A stretch of DNA of 64,000 nucleotides from Phytobacter diazotrophicus (GTDB taxonomy: Bacteria > Pseudomonadota > Gammaproteobacteria > Enterobacterales > Enterobacteriaceae), in NCBI GenBank assembly GCA_004346725.1, contig SMDE01000001.1, positions 372,001 to 436,000 of the forward strand, in the 5' to 3' direction. The position numbers and the translations under genes are program-made. The notes under the pieces were generated by a model. It made no database searches. It had not been told where the DNA came from and worked only from the letters and a program-made list of their open reading frames with translations. Positions 16,673-26,248 of the stretch are shown here, in pieces (the stretch's first letter is position 1; every line of letters starts with the position of its first letter).

Positions 16673-18100
16673 GTGAGCACGAAAACACTCACCATCCCGC
16701 CGTCGTTTATGCTTGGTGCTGCTGCCTCAGCCTGGCAGACCGAGGGCTGGAGCGGCAAAAAAGAGGGGCAGGATTCATGGCCCGATCTTTGGTACAAAAA
16801 CGACAGGCAGGTCTGGCATGAGGGCTATGGCCCGGCGGTGGCGACTGACTTTTATCACCGTTTTCGCGAAGACGTACAGTTGATGAAGCAGGCTGGCCTG
16901 ACCCACTACCGCACCTCCATTAACTGGTCGCGCTTTCTGACCGACTATGAAAATGGCGTCGTGGATGAAGAGTATGCGGCCTATTACGACCAGCTCTTTG
17001 ACGAGATGGCGCGTAACCGCATTGTGCCGATGATCTGCCTTGAACATTACGAATTGCCCGGTTACCTGCTGGAAACCTACGGCGGCTGGGCATCGAAAAA
17101 AGTGGTCGAACTCTATCTGCTTTACGTCGAAAAGGTCTTTGAACGGTTTCACCAAAAAGTGACGCGCTGGTTCACTTTTAACGAGCCCATCGTGGTGCAA
17201 ACCAGAGTCTATCTGGATGCGCTGCGCTGGCCGTATGAGCAGAACACCAGCACCTGGATGCAGTGGAATCATCATAAGAATCTTGCCACGGCGAAAGTGG
17301 TGAAACTGTTTCGCGAGAAAGGGTACGCGGGAACGGTGGGGTGCATTCTGAACCCGGAAGTGACCTATCCGCGCTCCCGTGCGCCGCACGATGTCCATGC
17401 GGCAGCCATGTATGATCTCTTTTATAACCGCGTCTTCCTCGACCCAATGGTAAAAGGGGCGTACCCGCCGGAGCTGTTTACCCTGCTTGAGAAGCATCAG
17501 GTGAGCTGGGACTACACCGACGACGAACTGGCGATCATTCGTGAAAATACCGTGGATGAATTGGGCATTAACCTCTATTACCCGCATCGGGTAAAAGCCC
17601 CTTCCCGCGCCTGGCACCCCGACACGCCGTTCCACCCGGCTTATTACTACGAACCCTTTGAGCTACCGGGGCGGCGCATGAATAAGTCGCGCGGCTGGGA
17701 AATCGGGCCGTTTATCATTTATGACATGGCGATGCGGATTAAAAACGAGTACGGCAACATCCCCTGGTTTGTGGCGGAAAGCGGGATGGGGGTTGAGAAC
17801 GAAGGGCAGTTCCGCAATGCCGATGGGGTGATTGAAGACGATTACCGCATTGCATTTATTGGTGAGCATCTGTACCAGACGTTGCGCGCGCGGGAGGATG
17901 GCGCCAACTGTCACGGTTATATGCTCTGGGCGTTTACGGACAACGTATCGCCAATGAATGCCTTTAAAAATCGCTACGGGCTGGTGGAGATCGATTTGGA
18001 CCACAACCGTGACCGGCGGGCGAAAAAGTCGCTCTCCTGGTATCGCCGGTTAAGCGACGAGCGCCAGCTTACGATCTCTTTTGATGATGAATGGAAATAA
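16673..18100 (+). CDS. 6-phospho-beta-glucosidase, GH1 family
   Basis: This 475-aa cytosolic glycoside hydrolase cleaves the phosphorylated sugar delivered by the PTS. The GH1 acid/base is E171 in FTFNEPIV and the nucleophile is E369 in VAESGMG. The start is GTG at 16673, with AAGGAG just upstream and 11 bases after the EIIC stop. The N-terminus (SFMLGAAASAWQTEGW) is unlike that of AscB or BglA of E. coli, so this is a different GH1 branch. Phospho-galactosidase activity cannot be excluded. Confidence 0.88.
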   Translation: MSTKTLTIPPSFMLGAAASAWQTEGWSGKKEGQDSWPDLWYKNDRQVWHEGYGPAVATDFYHRFREDVQLMKQAGLTHYRTSINWSRFLTDYENGVVDEEYAAYYDQLFDEMARNRIVPMICLEHYELPGYLLETYGGWASKKVVELYLLYVEKVFERFHQKVTRWFTFNEPIVVQTRVYLDALRWPYEQNTSTWMQWNHHKNLATAKVVKLFREKGYAGTVGCILNPEVTYPRSRAPHDVHAAAMYDLFYNRVFLDPMVKGAYPPELFTLLEKHQVSWDYTDDELAIIRENTVDELGINLYYPHRVKAPSRAWHPDTPFHPAYYYEPFELPGRRMNKSRGWEIGPFIIYDMAMRIKNEYGNIPWFVAESGMGVENEGQFRNADGVIEDDYRIAFIGEHLYQTLRAREDGANCHGYMLWAFTDNVSPMNAFKNRYGLVEIDLDHNRDRRAKKSLSWYRRLSDERQLTISFDDEWK

Positions 18101-18109
18101 GGAGCTGTG

Positions 18110-18427
18110 ATGAAACGTATTGTCCTGTGTTGTTCTGCCGGGATGTCTACATCACTGGTGGTCACTAAGATGGAAAAAAACGCCGCCGAGCGCGGTCTTG
18201 AACTGAAAATCTATGCCATCGCTGAGCAGGCGCTACGCGATGAATTAGACAACCACAGCGGCGAGATTATCGCTGTACTGTTGGGGCCGCAGGTGCGCTT
18301 TAAGCTCGCGGAAAATAAGAAACTTACCGACCAATACGCTATCCCTATTGATGTGATCGATCCGGTGGCATATGGCACCTTAAATGGCGCGAAAGTTCTC
18401 GATCAGGCACTAAATTTGGTAAGATAG
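18110..18427 (+). CDS. PTS EIIB component, Lac family
   Basis: This 105-aa cytosolic domain resembles ChbB. The phosphorylated cysteine is C8 in LCCSAGMSTSL, and the LLGPQVRF and VIDPVAYG segments are conserved. It passes phosphate from EIIA to the incoming sugar. The ATG at 18110 directly follows a possible GTG; GGAG lies 6 bases upstream. No Lac-family EIIA gene occurs in this operon or elsewhere in the window, so EIIA must come from another locus. Confidence 0.88.
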   Translation: MKRIVLCCSAGMSTSLVVTKMEKNAAERGLELKIYAIAEQALRDELDNHSGEIIAVLLGPQVRFKLAENKKLTDQYAIPIDVIDPVAYGTLNGAKVLDQALNLVR

Positions 18428-18436
18428 CGCGCCCAA

Positions 18437-18456
18437 AGGCCGGGGTTCTCCGGCCT
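18437..18456 (+). terminator. Hairpin between EIIB and GntR genes
   Basis: A perfect stem AGGCCGG/CCGGCCT with a six-base loop lies just after EIIB. There is no U-run directly after it. It may lower read-through into the regulator gene or protect the upstream mRNA. Confidence 0.4.
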
Positions 18457-18495
18457 GAGCTTCAACTACAGGTCTGTACAGGTGATGGTGATATT

Positions 18496-19269
18496 GTGGA
18501 AAAAGCTGTAATCCCGCCGGAAAAAAAACAGTACCAGGAGATTGGCGAAGATTTACGCGCGCAAATAATCCAGGGGCATTACCCCGTGGGATCCCGCCTT
18601 CCGCCTGAGCGCAATATTGCCGAAAAGTATGGCGTCAGCCGTACTATTGTCCGTGAAGCTCTCTTAATGCTTGAACTCCAGGGCACCGTTGATATTCGCC
18701 AGGGCTCCGGCGTCTATGTGATGCGTATTCCTCAGGAGCATGAAAACGAAGAAGAGCGCTTTCTCAGCAGTGATGTCGGCCCGTTTGAAATATTGCAGGC
18801 CCGTCAGTTGCTGGAGAGCAACATCGCCGCCTTTGCCGCTAAAATGGCGACGCGGGCGGATATCGATAACCTGCGCCGCATCCTCGAACAGGAACAGCGC
18901 GCAATTGCCCTGAACGACACCAGCCAGGACAACAGCAAAATGTTTCATCTGGTGCTGGCGGGCGCTTCGCAAAACCAGATGCTACTGGCAACAGTAGAAA
19001 GTGTCTGGCACCACATGGACAGCAGCCCGCTGTGGCAGCAGTTCAACGTGCACATTACCAGCCGTCCTTATCGCCTGAAATGGCTTGGCGACAGGCAGAC
19101 ACTGCTCGCTGCCCTGCGTCGTCGCGATGTGATGGGCGCCTGGCAGGCCATGTGGCAGCATCTTGAAAACGTAAAAAAGAGTTTGCTGGAGCTCTCGGAC
19201 GAGGATGCCCCGGACTTTGACGGCTATCTGTTTGAATCCGTACCGATTTTTCAGGGGAAATTAATGTGA
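18496..19269 (+). CDS. GntR/FadR-family regulator, UxuR-like
   Basis: This 257-aa protein has a GntR winged HTH (residues 12-78; SRLPPERNIAEKYGVSRTIVREALLMLE) and an FCD effector domain. It resembles UxuR of E. coli across both domains (GPFEILQARQLLESNIAAFAA; AMWQHLENVKKSLLELS; FDGYLFESVP). Start is GTG at 18496, with AGGTG upstream. UxuR and ExuR control hexuronate genes, but the position here behind a beta-glucoside PTS operon with UxuR-type palindromes suggests it was recruited to that operon, or responds to an aldobiuronic or uronide sugar. The gene overlaps the next by 4 bases. Confidence 0.8.
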   Translation: MEKAVIPPEKKQYQEIGEDLRAQIIQGHYPVGSRLPPERNIAEKYGVSRTIVREALLMLELQGTVDIRQGSGVYVMRIPQEHENEEERFLSSDVGPFEILQARQLLESNIAAFAAKMATRADIDNLRRILEQEQRAIALNDTSQDNSKMFHLVLAGASQNQMLLATVESVWHHMDSSPLWQQFNVHITSRPYRLKWLGDRQTLLAALRRRDVMGAWQAMWQHLENVKKSLLELSDEDAPDFDGYLFESVPIFQGKLM

Positions 19270-19715
19270 AAGTGGTTCCGTTATACGACGCGCCACAGCA
19301 TGCTGAACAGGTGACCGAGTGGCTCTGGCGCGAGTTTGGTGACTCGCTGCCGCGCGCGTTCTTCGAAAGCATTATTGACCACAGCCAGACGCCGGGCAAT
19401 CTGCCGCTAACCTTTGTGCTGGTGGATGACGATACGCTGCTTGGCACCGTAGGGTTGTGGCGTTGCGATTTGATAAGCCGCCAGGATCTGTTCCCCTGGC
19501 TGGCGGCGCTCTATGTTGATGAGTCCGTACGCGGGCAGGGGCTGGCGCGTACTTTACAGCAGCATGTGATTGAGTCTGCACGGGAAATGGGGTTTAGCGA
19601 GCTTCATCTTTACTCCGCCTGCCGTGATTTTTATGAGCGCTTTGGCTGGCAGTATATCGGCGACGGCCTCGATTACCCGGACACGACCGTCCACCTCTAT
19701 CGCTTTACCCTCTAG
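19266..19715 (+). CDS. GNAT-family N-acetyltransferase
   Basis: This 149-aa protein has the acetyl-CoA-binding motif of the GNAT fold, VDESVRGQGLARTLQQH (about residues 84-100), and the usual C-terminal FYERFGWQYIG strand-helix. The GTG start overlaps the GntR stop as GTGA, so it is translationally coupled to the regulator. The substrate is unknown. Its 3' end overlaps the convergent galR gene by 4 bases. Confidence 0.75.
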   Translation: MKVVPLYDAPQHAEQVTEWLWREFGDSLPRAFFESIIDHSQTPGNLPLTFVLVDDDTLLGTVGLWRCDLISRQDLFPWLAALYVDESVRGQGLARTLQQHVIESAREMGFSELHLYSACRDFYERFGWQYIGDGLDYPDTTVHLYRFTL

Positions 19716-20719
19716 TTGTCCTGCGGCGTCACGACCGAGTGGCGTCTTACCAGCGTCGGGTTAAACACATGCGTGACATCCGGGAGCGGACGGTTTTCTG
19801 CCAACGCCAGTGCCAGTTCCGCTGCCTGTGTCGCCATCGTCACGATGGGATAGCGCACCGTGGTCAGACGCGGGCGGACATAGCGTGATATCAGCACATC
19901 GTCAAAGCCAATCAGCGAGATCTCATCTGGCACAGCAATGCCATTATCGTTGAGCACTCCCATTGCGCCCGCTGCCATCGAGTCGTTATAGCAGGCGATC
20001 GCCGTAAAATTCTTGCCGCGCCCGAGCAGTTCGGTCATTGCCTGTTCACCGCCACTCTCGTCCGGTTCGCCGAAAGTGACCAGACGCTCATTACACGGCA
20101 GACCGTTTTCTTTGAGGGCGTCGTAATAACCCTGCAGGCGGTCTTCGGCATCCGAAATCGCGTGGTTGGAACACAAATAGCCTATCCGGGTATGGCCCTG
20201 TTGTATGAGGTGGCGTGTTGCCAGCCAGGCACCGTAGCGGTCATCCAGCGACACGCAGCGCTGTTCGAAACCAGGCAGAATGCGGTTAATCAGTACCATG
20301 CCGGGGATCTGTTTCATCAACGCAATGAGTTCAGCATCCGGCACCATTTTGGCGTGGACAACCAGTGCCGCACAGCGGTGGCGAATCAGTTGTTCAATCG
20401 CATTACGTTCTTTTTGCTCATTGTGATAACCGTTGCCAATGAGCAGGAAGTTGCCAGTGCTGGAGGCGACCTGTTCAACCGCTTTTACCATGGCGCCAAA
20501 AAAAGGGTCAGAGACATCTCCGACCACCAGACCGACCGTTTCCGTCGACTGCTGCGCCAGCGCTCGGGCATTGGCGTTGGGGTGATAGCTCAGACTCTCC
20601 ATGGCGGTCTGGACCGCCAGCCGTGAGGCTTCGCTGGCTTTTGGGGAGTCGTTAATTACGCGAGAGACTGTAGCGACAGAGACACCTGCAAGCCGGGCTA
20701 CATCTTTTATTGTCGCCAT
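19712..20719 (-). CDS. galR: Galactose repressor GalR
   Basis: This 335-aa LacI-family repressor starts with MATIKDVARLAGVSVATVSR and closely follows E. coli GalR. It represses gal genes and is relieved by galactose. Location next to omrAB and aas is the conserved GalR neighbourhood; in E. coli lysA is directly adjacent on the other side, whereas here the PTS island separates them. Two operator-like sites lie in its own promoter region, which fits autoregulation. Confidence 0.93.
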   Translation of the reverse strand: MATIKDVARLAGVSVATVSRVINDSPKASEASRLAVQTAMESLSYHPNANARALAQQSTETVGLVVGDVSDPFFGAMVKAVEQVASSTGNFLLIGNGYHNEQKERNAIEQLIRHRCAALVVHAKMVPDAELIALMKQIPGMVLINRILPGFEQRCVSLDDRYGAWLATRHLIQQGHTRIGYLCSNHAISDAEDRLQGYYDALKENGLPCNERLVTFGEPDESGGEQAMTELLGRGKNFTAIACYNDSMAAGAMGVLNDNGIAVPDEISLIGFDDVLISRYVRPRLTTVRYPIVTMATQAAELALALAENRPLPDVTHVFNPTLVRRHSVVTPQDN

Positions 20720-20738
20720 TGAGCACCTTCATTTAGGG

Positions 20739-20752
20739 GTAAGCGTTTACAC
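20739..20752. promoter_or_regulatory. GalR operator in the galR promoter
   Basis: GTAAGCGTTTACAC matches the GalR/GalS half-sites GTGNAA and TTNCAC around a central CG. It lies 20 bases upstream of the galR start, placing it for self-repression. Confidence 0.65.
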
Positions 20753-20839
20753 ACCCACTTATGTTACGGGAATGCGCTGGCTAATCAAGGTTGTCGCCAG
20801 GCCACTTTCCGCAAACGTGAACTGACGCGGCGAAATGAC

Positions 20840-20853
20840 GTGAAAACGTTACA
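20840..20853. promoter_or_regulatory. Second GalR-like operator
   Basis: GTGAAAACGTTACA fits the LacI/GalR operator pattern around a central CG. It is 101 bases from the proximal site, a spacing that could allow looping, and lies between galR and omrA. Confidence 0.5.
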
Positions 20854-20962
20854 TGGAAAATATATCCGGAAATATACAGTTCGAACCTTTAGTTACACTT
20901 TGCGATAGGCTGTTTCTATTGTCTGCTGGAGGAGCATTTGACCGGATTGCTACAGTAGCAAT

Positions 20963-21046
20963 CCCAGAGGTATTGATAGGTGAAGTCAACCTGAGGGTTG
21001 AACACTTGAATTACACCAACCTGCGCAGATGTGCAGGTTTTTTTTT
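20963..21046 (+). ncRNA. omrA: OmrA small RNA
   Basis: The RNA begins with CCCAGAGGTATTGATAGGTG, the invariant OmrA/OmrB 5' end that pairs with target mRNAs such as ompT, cirA and csgD in E. coli. It ends with the terminator stem CCTGCGCAGATGTGCAGG plus a T-run. A -10-like TACAGT lies at 20951-20956, in register with this start. It sits between galR and aas with omrB, as in E. coli, where both are activated by EnvZ-OmpR and act with Hfq. Confidence 0.93.
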
Positions 21047-21161
21047 GCCATTAAGTCAATGTGTAACAAGCTGGATGATTAGAAACACCTCGTTGCACTT
21101 AGGCTCATTCGCTTGCTTTTTACTGCTGGCGAGCTAACGCGCCGCCAGCCACAATCAAGAT

Positions 21162-21248
21162 CCCAGAGGTATTGATTGGTGATTATTTCGGTACGCATTT
21201 CGTACTTAATTTCTTGCACCAACCTGCGCGGATGCGCAGGTTTTTTTT
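21162..21248 (+). ncRNA. omrB: OmrB small RNA
   Basis: The 5' end CCCAGAGGTATTGATTGGTG is the OmrB version of the shared seed. The middle differs from OmrA, with a GGTACGCATTTCGTAC hairpin typical of OmrB. The 3' end is the shared terminator CCTGCGCGGATGCGCAGG plus eight T. A -10-like CACAAT lies at 21150-21155. The tandem with omrA is conserved. Confidence 0.93.
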
Positions 21249-21335
21249 CGCCCGCATTTCGCCGCCCCCAACTTCTCGTGTAATCTGCCACAATTTATTC
21301 ATAACCTGTCGAATTGACTAACAAAAGGAGTTGAA

Positions 21336-23495
21336 ATGTTATTTGGCTTTTTTCGTGGCCTCTTTCGCGTCCTGTTCCGTGTGCGACTCACGGGCAATAC
21401 ACAGGCGTTGCACGGCGAGCGCGTGCTGATTGTCCCCAACCATGTCTCCTTTATCGATGGGATTTTGCTGGCGCTTTTTCTTCCTGTTCGCCCGGTCTTT
21501 GCGGTTTATACCTCCATCAGCCAGCAGTGGTACATGCGCTGGCTTAAACCGATCATCGATTTTGTGCCGCTGGATCCGACGAAGCCGATGTCCGTCAAAC
21601 ACCTTGTCCGCCTGATTGGCGAAGGGCGTCCGGTAGTGATTTTCCCGGAAGGGCGCATTTCGGTGTCCGGCTCGCTGATGAAAATCTACGATGGTGCGGG
21701 GTTTGTGGCGGCGAAGTCGGCGGCAACCGTCGTACCGCTGCGTATAGAGGGGGCGGAGCTGACCTTTTTCAGCCGTCTGAAAGGGCTGGTTAAACAGCGG
21801 TTATTCCCACAGATTCATCTGCATGTTCTGCCGCCAACGCAACTGCCAATGCCGGAAGCGCCGCGCGCCCGCGACCGCCGTAAGATTGCCGGAGAGATGC
21901 TGCATCAGATTATGATGGAAGCCCGCATGGCGGTGCGTCCGCGCGAAACCTTATTCGACGCCTTCCTTGCCGCACAATATCGTTACGGCGCAGGCAAGCA
22001 CTGCGTAGAAGACATTAATTTCACCCCGGACACTTACCGTAAGCTGCTGACCAAGACACTGTTTGTCGCCCGTATTCTCGACAAATACACGGTGCAGGGT
22101 GAGAAAATCGGCCTGATGTTGCCGAACGCCGGTATCAGCGCCGCGGTGATTTTTGGCGCCATCGCCCGCGGGCGCGTTCCGGCGATGATGAACTACACCG
22201 CCGGTGTTAAAGGACTGACCAGCGCCATTACCGCGGCGGAAATCAAAACGGTATTTACCTCGCGTACCTTTATGGACAAAGGGAAGCTCTGGCATCTGCC
22301 GGAACAGCTAACCCAGGTGCGCTGGGTCTATCTGGAAGATTTAAAAGGCAGTGTCACGCTGGAAGATAAGCTGTGGATCTTTAGCCGCGTGCTGATGCCA
22401 CGTCTGGCGCAGGTGCCGCAAAAACCCGAAGATGCGGCGATCATACTTTTTACCTCCGGTTCTGAGGGCAATCCGAAAGGGGTTGTCCACAGTCATAAAA
22501 GTATTCTGGCGAACGTCGAGCAAATCCGCACCATTGCCGATTTCACCGCCAATGATCGCTTTATGTCGGCGCTGCCGCTGTTCCACTCTTTTGGTCTGAC
22601 GGTGGGGCTGTTTACGCCGCTGTTGACCGGGGCAGAAGTGTTCCTCTACCCAAGCCCGCTGCACTATCGCATTGTGCCGGAGCTGGTGTACGACCGGAAC
22701 TGTACCGTGCTGTTCGGCACATCGATATTCCTGGGGAATTACGCCCGCTTCGCCAATCCGTATGACTTTTTCCGCCTGCGTTATGTGGTAGCAGGGGCTG
22801 AAAAGCTCCAGGACAGCACCCGTCAGCTTTGGCAGGACAAATTTGGTCTGCGCATTCTGGAGGGCTACGGGGTAACAGAGTGCGCGCCAGTGGTGTCAAT
22901 CAACGTGCCGATGGCGGCGAAGCCCGGTACCGTTGGGCGTATTCTGCCCGGTATGGACGCGCGCCTGCTTGAAGTGCCGGGCATTGATGACGGTGGCCGG
23001 CTGCAACTGAAAGGACCGAACATCATGAACGGTTATCTGCGCGTGGAGAACCCCGGCGTGCTGGAAGCGCCTGCGGCAGAAAATGCCCAGGGTGAGCTGG
23101 AAAGCGGCTGGTATGACACGGGCGATATTGTGCGCTTTGATGAGCAAGGCTTCGTGCAGATTCAGGGCCGTGCCAAACGCTTTGCCAAAATTGCCGGTGA
23201 GATGATTTCGCTGGAAATGGTGGAGCAACTGGCGCTGGCGGTATCGCCTGAGAAGATGCATGCCACGGCGATCAAATCCGACGCCAGCAAAGGCGAGGCG
23301 CTGGTCCTGTTCACCACCGATGAACAACTGACGCGCGAGAAACTCCAGCAGCAGGCGCGTGCGCAAGGTGTGCCGGAACTGGCGGTTCCGCGCGATATAC
23401 GCTTCCTCAAACAGTTGCCGTTACTGGGCAGCGGGAAGCCTGACTTTGTGACGTTAAAAGGCATGGTTGAAGAGGCGGAAACCCAAAATGCATGA
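21336..23495 (+). CDS. aas: Bifunctional 2-acyl-lysoPE acyltransferase / acyl-ACP synthetase Aas
   Basis: Aas (719 aa) re-acylates lysophosphatidylethanolamine at the inner membrane. The N-terminal acyltransferase has the HX4D motif NHVSFIDG (H36) and FPEGRIS. The C-terminal AMP-forming domain has the ATP loop [14 protein letters not shown] (near residue 370) and the YDTGD motif. Length equals that of E. coli Aas. The stop overlaps the start of lplT, which imports the lysophospholipid substrate, so the two form a recycling unit. AAGGAG precedes the start. Confidence 0.95.
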   Translation: MLFGFFRGLFRVLFRVRLTGNTQALHGERVLIVPNHVSFIDGILLALFLPVRPVFAVYTSISQQWYMRWLKPIIDFVPLDPTKPMSVKHLVRLIGEGRPVVIFPEGRISVSGSLMKIYDGAGFVAAKSAATVVPLRIEGAELTFFSRLKGLVKQRLFPQIHLHVLPPTQLPMPEAPRARDRRKIAGEMLHQIMMEARMAVRPRETLFDAFLAAQYRYGAGKHCVEDINFTPDTYRKLLTKTLFVARILDKYTVQGEKIGLMLPNAGISAAVIFGAIARGRVPAMMNYTAGVKGLTSAITAAEIKTVFTSRTFMDKGKLWHLPEQLTQVRWVYLEDLKGSVTLEDKLWIFSRVLMPRLAQVPQKPEDAAIILFTSGSEGNPKGVVHSHKSILANVEQIRTIADFTANDRFMSALPLFHSFGLTVGLFTPLLTGAEVFLYPSPLHYRIVPELVYDRNCTVLFGTSIFLGNYARFANPYDFFRLRYVVAGAEKLQDSTRQLWQDKFGLRILEGYGVTECAPVVSINVPMAAKPGTVGRILPGMDARLLEVPGIDDGGRLQLKGPNIMNGYLRVENPGVLEAPAAENAQGELESGWYDTGDIVRFDEQGFVQIQGRAKRFAKIAGEMISLEMVEQLALAVSPEKMHATAIKSDASKGEALVLFTTDEQLTREKLQQQARAQGVPELAVPRDIRFLKQLPLLGSGKPDFVTLKGMVEEAETQNA

Positions 23496-24681
23496 GTCAG
23501 TACCCACTAACACTTCACTGTGGTCGAAGGGGATGAAAGCGGTCATTGTCGCCCAGTTCCTGTCGGCCTTTGGTGATAATGCGCTGCTGTTTGCCACCCT
23601 GGCGCTGTTGAAAGCGGAGTTCTACCCCGACTGGAGTCAACCGATCCTGCAGATGGTGTTTGTGGGCGCTTACATCCTTTTTGCCCCCTTTGTCGGGCAG
23701 ATCGCCGACAGCTTCCCCAAAGGGCGCGTGATGATGGTCGCCAACGGCCTCAAGCTGTTGGGGGCGGCCAGCATTTGCATCGGCATCAACCCTTTCATCG
23801 GCTATACCCTGGTGGGCGTGGGAGCGGCGGCCTATTCCCCGGCGAAATACGGTATCCTGGGTGAACTGACAACCGGTGACAAACTGGTCAAAGCGAACGG
23901 ACTGATGGAGTCCTCAACGATTGCCGCAATCCTGTTGGGTTCCATGGCGGGCGGTATTCTGGCTGACTGGCACGTGCTGGCTTCGCTGGGCGTCTGTGCG
24001 CTGGTCTACGCAGGCGCGGTGGCGGCAAACCTGATGATTCCACGCCTGGCGGCTGCGCGTCCGGGGCAGTCCTGGCGTTTCACCCCGATGACGCGCAGTT
24101 TTTTCTCTGCCTGTTCATTGTTGTGGCGCAATGGCGAGACGCGTTTTTCACTGGTTGGTACCAGCCTGTTCTGGGGCGCGGGGGTAACGCTGCGTTTTCT
24201 GCTGGTACTGTGGGTGCCCGTTGCGCTGGGCATTACGGATAACGCCACGCCGACTTATCTCAATGCCATGGTGGCGGTGGGCATTGTGGTGGGGGCCGGG
24301 CTTGCCGCAAAACTGGTTACGCTTGAGACGGTGGCGCGTTGTATGCCTGCCGGGATTTTGATTGGCGTGGCAGTAACCTTCTTTTCGTTACAACATGCAG
24401 TACTTCCGGCTTATGGAATCTTAATGCTTATCGGCATGCTGGGTGGTTTTTTCGTGGTGCCACTTAATGCGCTGTTGCAGGAGCGGGGTAAGCGTTCTGT
24501 TGGCGCAGGAAACGCTATTGCGGTACAGAATCTCGGCGAGAACACCGCCATGCTGTTGATGCTGGGACTCTACTCCCTGGCGGTCAAAGTGGGTGTGCCG
24601 GTGGTTGGTGTCGGTATCGGGTTCGGCGTACTGTTTGCGCTGGCAATCGCGGCACTGTGGATTTGGCAACGCCGCCGCTAA
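23488..24681 (+). CDS. lplT: Lysophospholipid transporter LplT
   Basis: LplT (397 aa) is a major-facilitator inner-membrane flippase that moves lysophospholipids to the cytoplasmic side for Aas. The N-terminus [21 protein letters not shown] and the [15 protein letters not shown] segment are close to E. coli LplT, and about 12 hydrophobic segments are present. The ATG at 23488 is chosen over 23467 because it matches the family N-terminus; it overlaps the aas end by 8 bases (ATGCATGA). Confidence 0.95.
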   Translation: MHESVPTNTSLWSKGMKAVIVAQFLSAFGDNALLFATLALLKAEFYPDWSQPILQMVFVGAYILFAPFVGQIADSFPKGRVMMVANGLKLLGAASICIGINPFIGYTLVGVGAAAYSPAKYGILGELTTGDKLVKANGLMESSTIAAILLGSMAGGILADWHVLASLGVCALVYAGAVAANLMIPRLAAARPGQSWRFTPMTRSFFSACSLLWRNGETRFSLVGTSLFWGAGVTLRFLLVLWVPVALGITDNATPTYLNAMVAVGIVVGAGLAAKLVTLETVARCMPAGILIGVAVTFFSLQHAVLPAYGILMLIGMLGGFFVVPLNALLQERGKRSVGAGNAIAVQNLGENTAMLLMLGLYSLAVKVGVPVVGVGIGFGVLFALAIAALWIWQRRR

Positions 24682-24686
24682 GAGAC

Positions 24687-24706
24687 AGGCCGGGTTACCC
24701 GGCCTG
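24687..24706. terminator. Hairpin between lplT and tas
   Basis: The palindrome AGGCCGGGTTACCCGGCCT lies between two convergent genes. It has only a mixed AT tail (GATTCATATT), so it may act as a weak bidirectional terminator. Confidence 0.5.
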
Positions 24707-24713
24707 ATTCATA

Positions 24714-25754
24714 TTAGGGTGCCGGGTAGGTATAGACCTGATGCACCGCTTCAATTTCGGCGAGCACCTCTTCGCTGAGCGTAAGATGCAGACTTTCCAC
24801 ATTCGTTTTTAGCTGTTCCATTGTTGTTGCGCCCAGAAGGGTGCTGGCAACGAACGGCTGACGACGCACAAATGCCAGCGCCATCTGCGCCGGATCCAGA
24901 TTGTGGCGTTTGGCGATATCCACGTAGGCAGCAACCGCTTTTTGCGCCTGCTCGCCACTGTAACGGGTAAAGCGGCTGAACAGAGTGTTGCGGGCACCTG
25001 CGGGTTTCGCACCGTTCAGATATTTCCCGGTGAGGGTGCCGAACGCCAGGCAGGAGTAAGCCAGCAGCTCAACCCCTTCATATTGCGTCACCTCAGCCAG
25101 ACCCACTTCATAGCTACGGTTAAGCAGGCTGTAGGGGTTTTGAATGGTGACGATGCGCGGTAGTTCGTGTTTTTCCGCCAGTTGCAGATAGCGCATCACG
25201 CCAAAGGCCGTTTCATTCGACACGCCGATATAGCGAATTTTGCCCGCGCGCTGGAACTCGGTCAGCGCCTCCAGCGTTTCCAGTAGCGTGACGACAGGGG
25301 CGGATTCCGTCCACTTATAGCCCAGTGTGCCAAAACAGTTGGTAGGACGCTGCGGCCAGTGCACCTGATAGAGATCGAGATGATCGGTTTGCAGGCGTTT
25401 CAGGCTTGCTTCAAGCGCGAGGCGGATATTTTTACGATCCAGCGCCTGGTTTGGTCGAATGCTATTGTCATTATTGCGCGAAGGGCCGCTAACCTTAGAG
25501 GCGAGGACCACTTTCTCACGATTGCCGCGCTTCGCCAGCCAGTTACCGACATAGGTCTCCGTCAGCCCTTGTGTTTCCGGGCGCGGCGGGACGGGATACA
25601 TCTCTGCGACATCAATCAGGTTGATCCCCTGGCTGATGGCGTAATCAAGCTGTGCGTGGGCGTCGGCTTCGCTGTTCTGTTCACCAAACGTCATTGTGCC
25701 CAGCCCCAGGGTACTTATCTCAAGTGAACTGTGGGGGATACGGTGATAGTGCAT
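24714..25754 (-). CDS. tas: NADP(H)-dependent aldo-keto reductase Tas
   Basis: This 346-aa protein is an aldo-keto reductase barrel. The catalytic set appears in order: D in LIDVAEMY (with the Tyr), K in VVLASKVSG, and H in DLYQVHWPQ. The length and sequence match E. coli Tas, named for suppressing tyrosine auxotrophy; its natural substrate is not established. The ribosome site AAGGA lies upstream of the ATG. Confidence 0.93.
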   Translation of the reverse strand: MHYHRIPHSSLEISTLGLGTMTFGEQNSEADAHAQLDYAISQGINLIDVAEMYPVPPRPETQGLTETYVGNWLAKRGNREKVVLASKVSGPSRNNDNSIRPNQALDRKNIRLALEASLKRLQTDHLDLYQVHWPQRPTNCFGTLGYKWTESAPVVTLLETLEALTEFQRAGKIRYIGVSNETAFGVMRYLQLAEKHELPRIVTIQNPYSLLNRSYEVGLAEVTQYEGVELLAYSCLAFGTLTGKYLNGAKPAGARNTLFSRFTRYSGEQAQKAVAAYVDIAKRHNLDPAQMALAFVRRQPFVASTLLGATTMEQLKTNVESLHLTLSEEVLAEIEAVHQVYTYPAP

Positions 25755-25849
25755 AGCCGGCTTCCTTTAACTTACTTTACTGCGTCAGTTGTCCTGACAA
25801 AGGAATATAAACATGGCAGAGGGCAGAACAAAGGGAAAGAGGGGAGACC

Positions 25850-25874
25850 AAAAAAGGTCAGCAGGTGACTGACC
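25850..25874 (-). terminator. Terminator of ygdR
   Basis: The stem GGTCAG/CTGACC (25856-25861 and 25869-25874) is flanked by six A on the left and five T on the right, so it works as an intrinsic terminator on both strands. It lies 14 bases beyond the ygdR stop. Confidence 0.85.
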
Positions 25875-25887
25875 TTTTTAAAGATTT

Positions 25888-26106
25888 TTAGCGCTCGAGG
25901 ATCTGAGAAACATCATCACGGTTGATCTGCATCTTATTGCCTTGCTGGTCATGGTAACTAACCAGGCCGGTTTCATCGTCAATTTCTGGCTTACCGTCAG
26001 TCAGGATCATCCTGCCATCTTTGGTTGCCATAACGTAATCACTACTACAACCTGAAACTGCAAATGCCAATCCAACTGCAGAGATAATCACTGCCCATTT
26101 TTTCAT
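25888..26106 (-). CDS. ygdR: Small lipoprotein YgdR
   Basis: This 72-aa protein is almost identical to E. coli YgdR. The lipobox VSGC places the lipidated cysteine at residue 20. The remainder is the small YgdI/YgdR SH3-like domain ([20 protein letters not shown]). The start at 26106 follows GAGGAC and matches the family; an in-frame upstream start at 26136 is rejected. Function is unknown. A paralogue, ygdI, lies at 54487. Confidence 0.93.
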   Translation of the reverse strand: MKKWAVIISAVGLAFAVSGCSSDYVMATKDGRMILTDGKPEIDDETGLVSYHDQQGNKMQINRDDVSQILER

Positions 26107-26214
26107 CGTTCTGTCCTCATTTGGCTCGTATCTCACATCATTCTAGTAATAACCTGATGTATCAGTGCAAAAAAGGGGGAAAATCTTAAAGTGTGGGCAG
26201 GGACAAAAAGACGG

Positions 26215-26243
26215 GGAAAATAGCTTCCCCTTGCGGGGAAGCC
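26215..26243 (-). terminator. Terminator of ygdQ
   Basis: The stem GGCTTCCCC/GGGGAAGCT on the minus strand is followed by ATTTTCCCC. It lies five bases beyond the ygdQ stop. Confidence 0.75.
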
Positions 26244-26248
26244 TTGTA

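Noticed and set aside
20853-21137. 94-codon plus-strand ORF across omrA
   Set aside because: The frame runs through OmrA and its terminator; the small RNA fully explains the conserved sequence.
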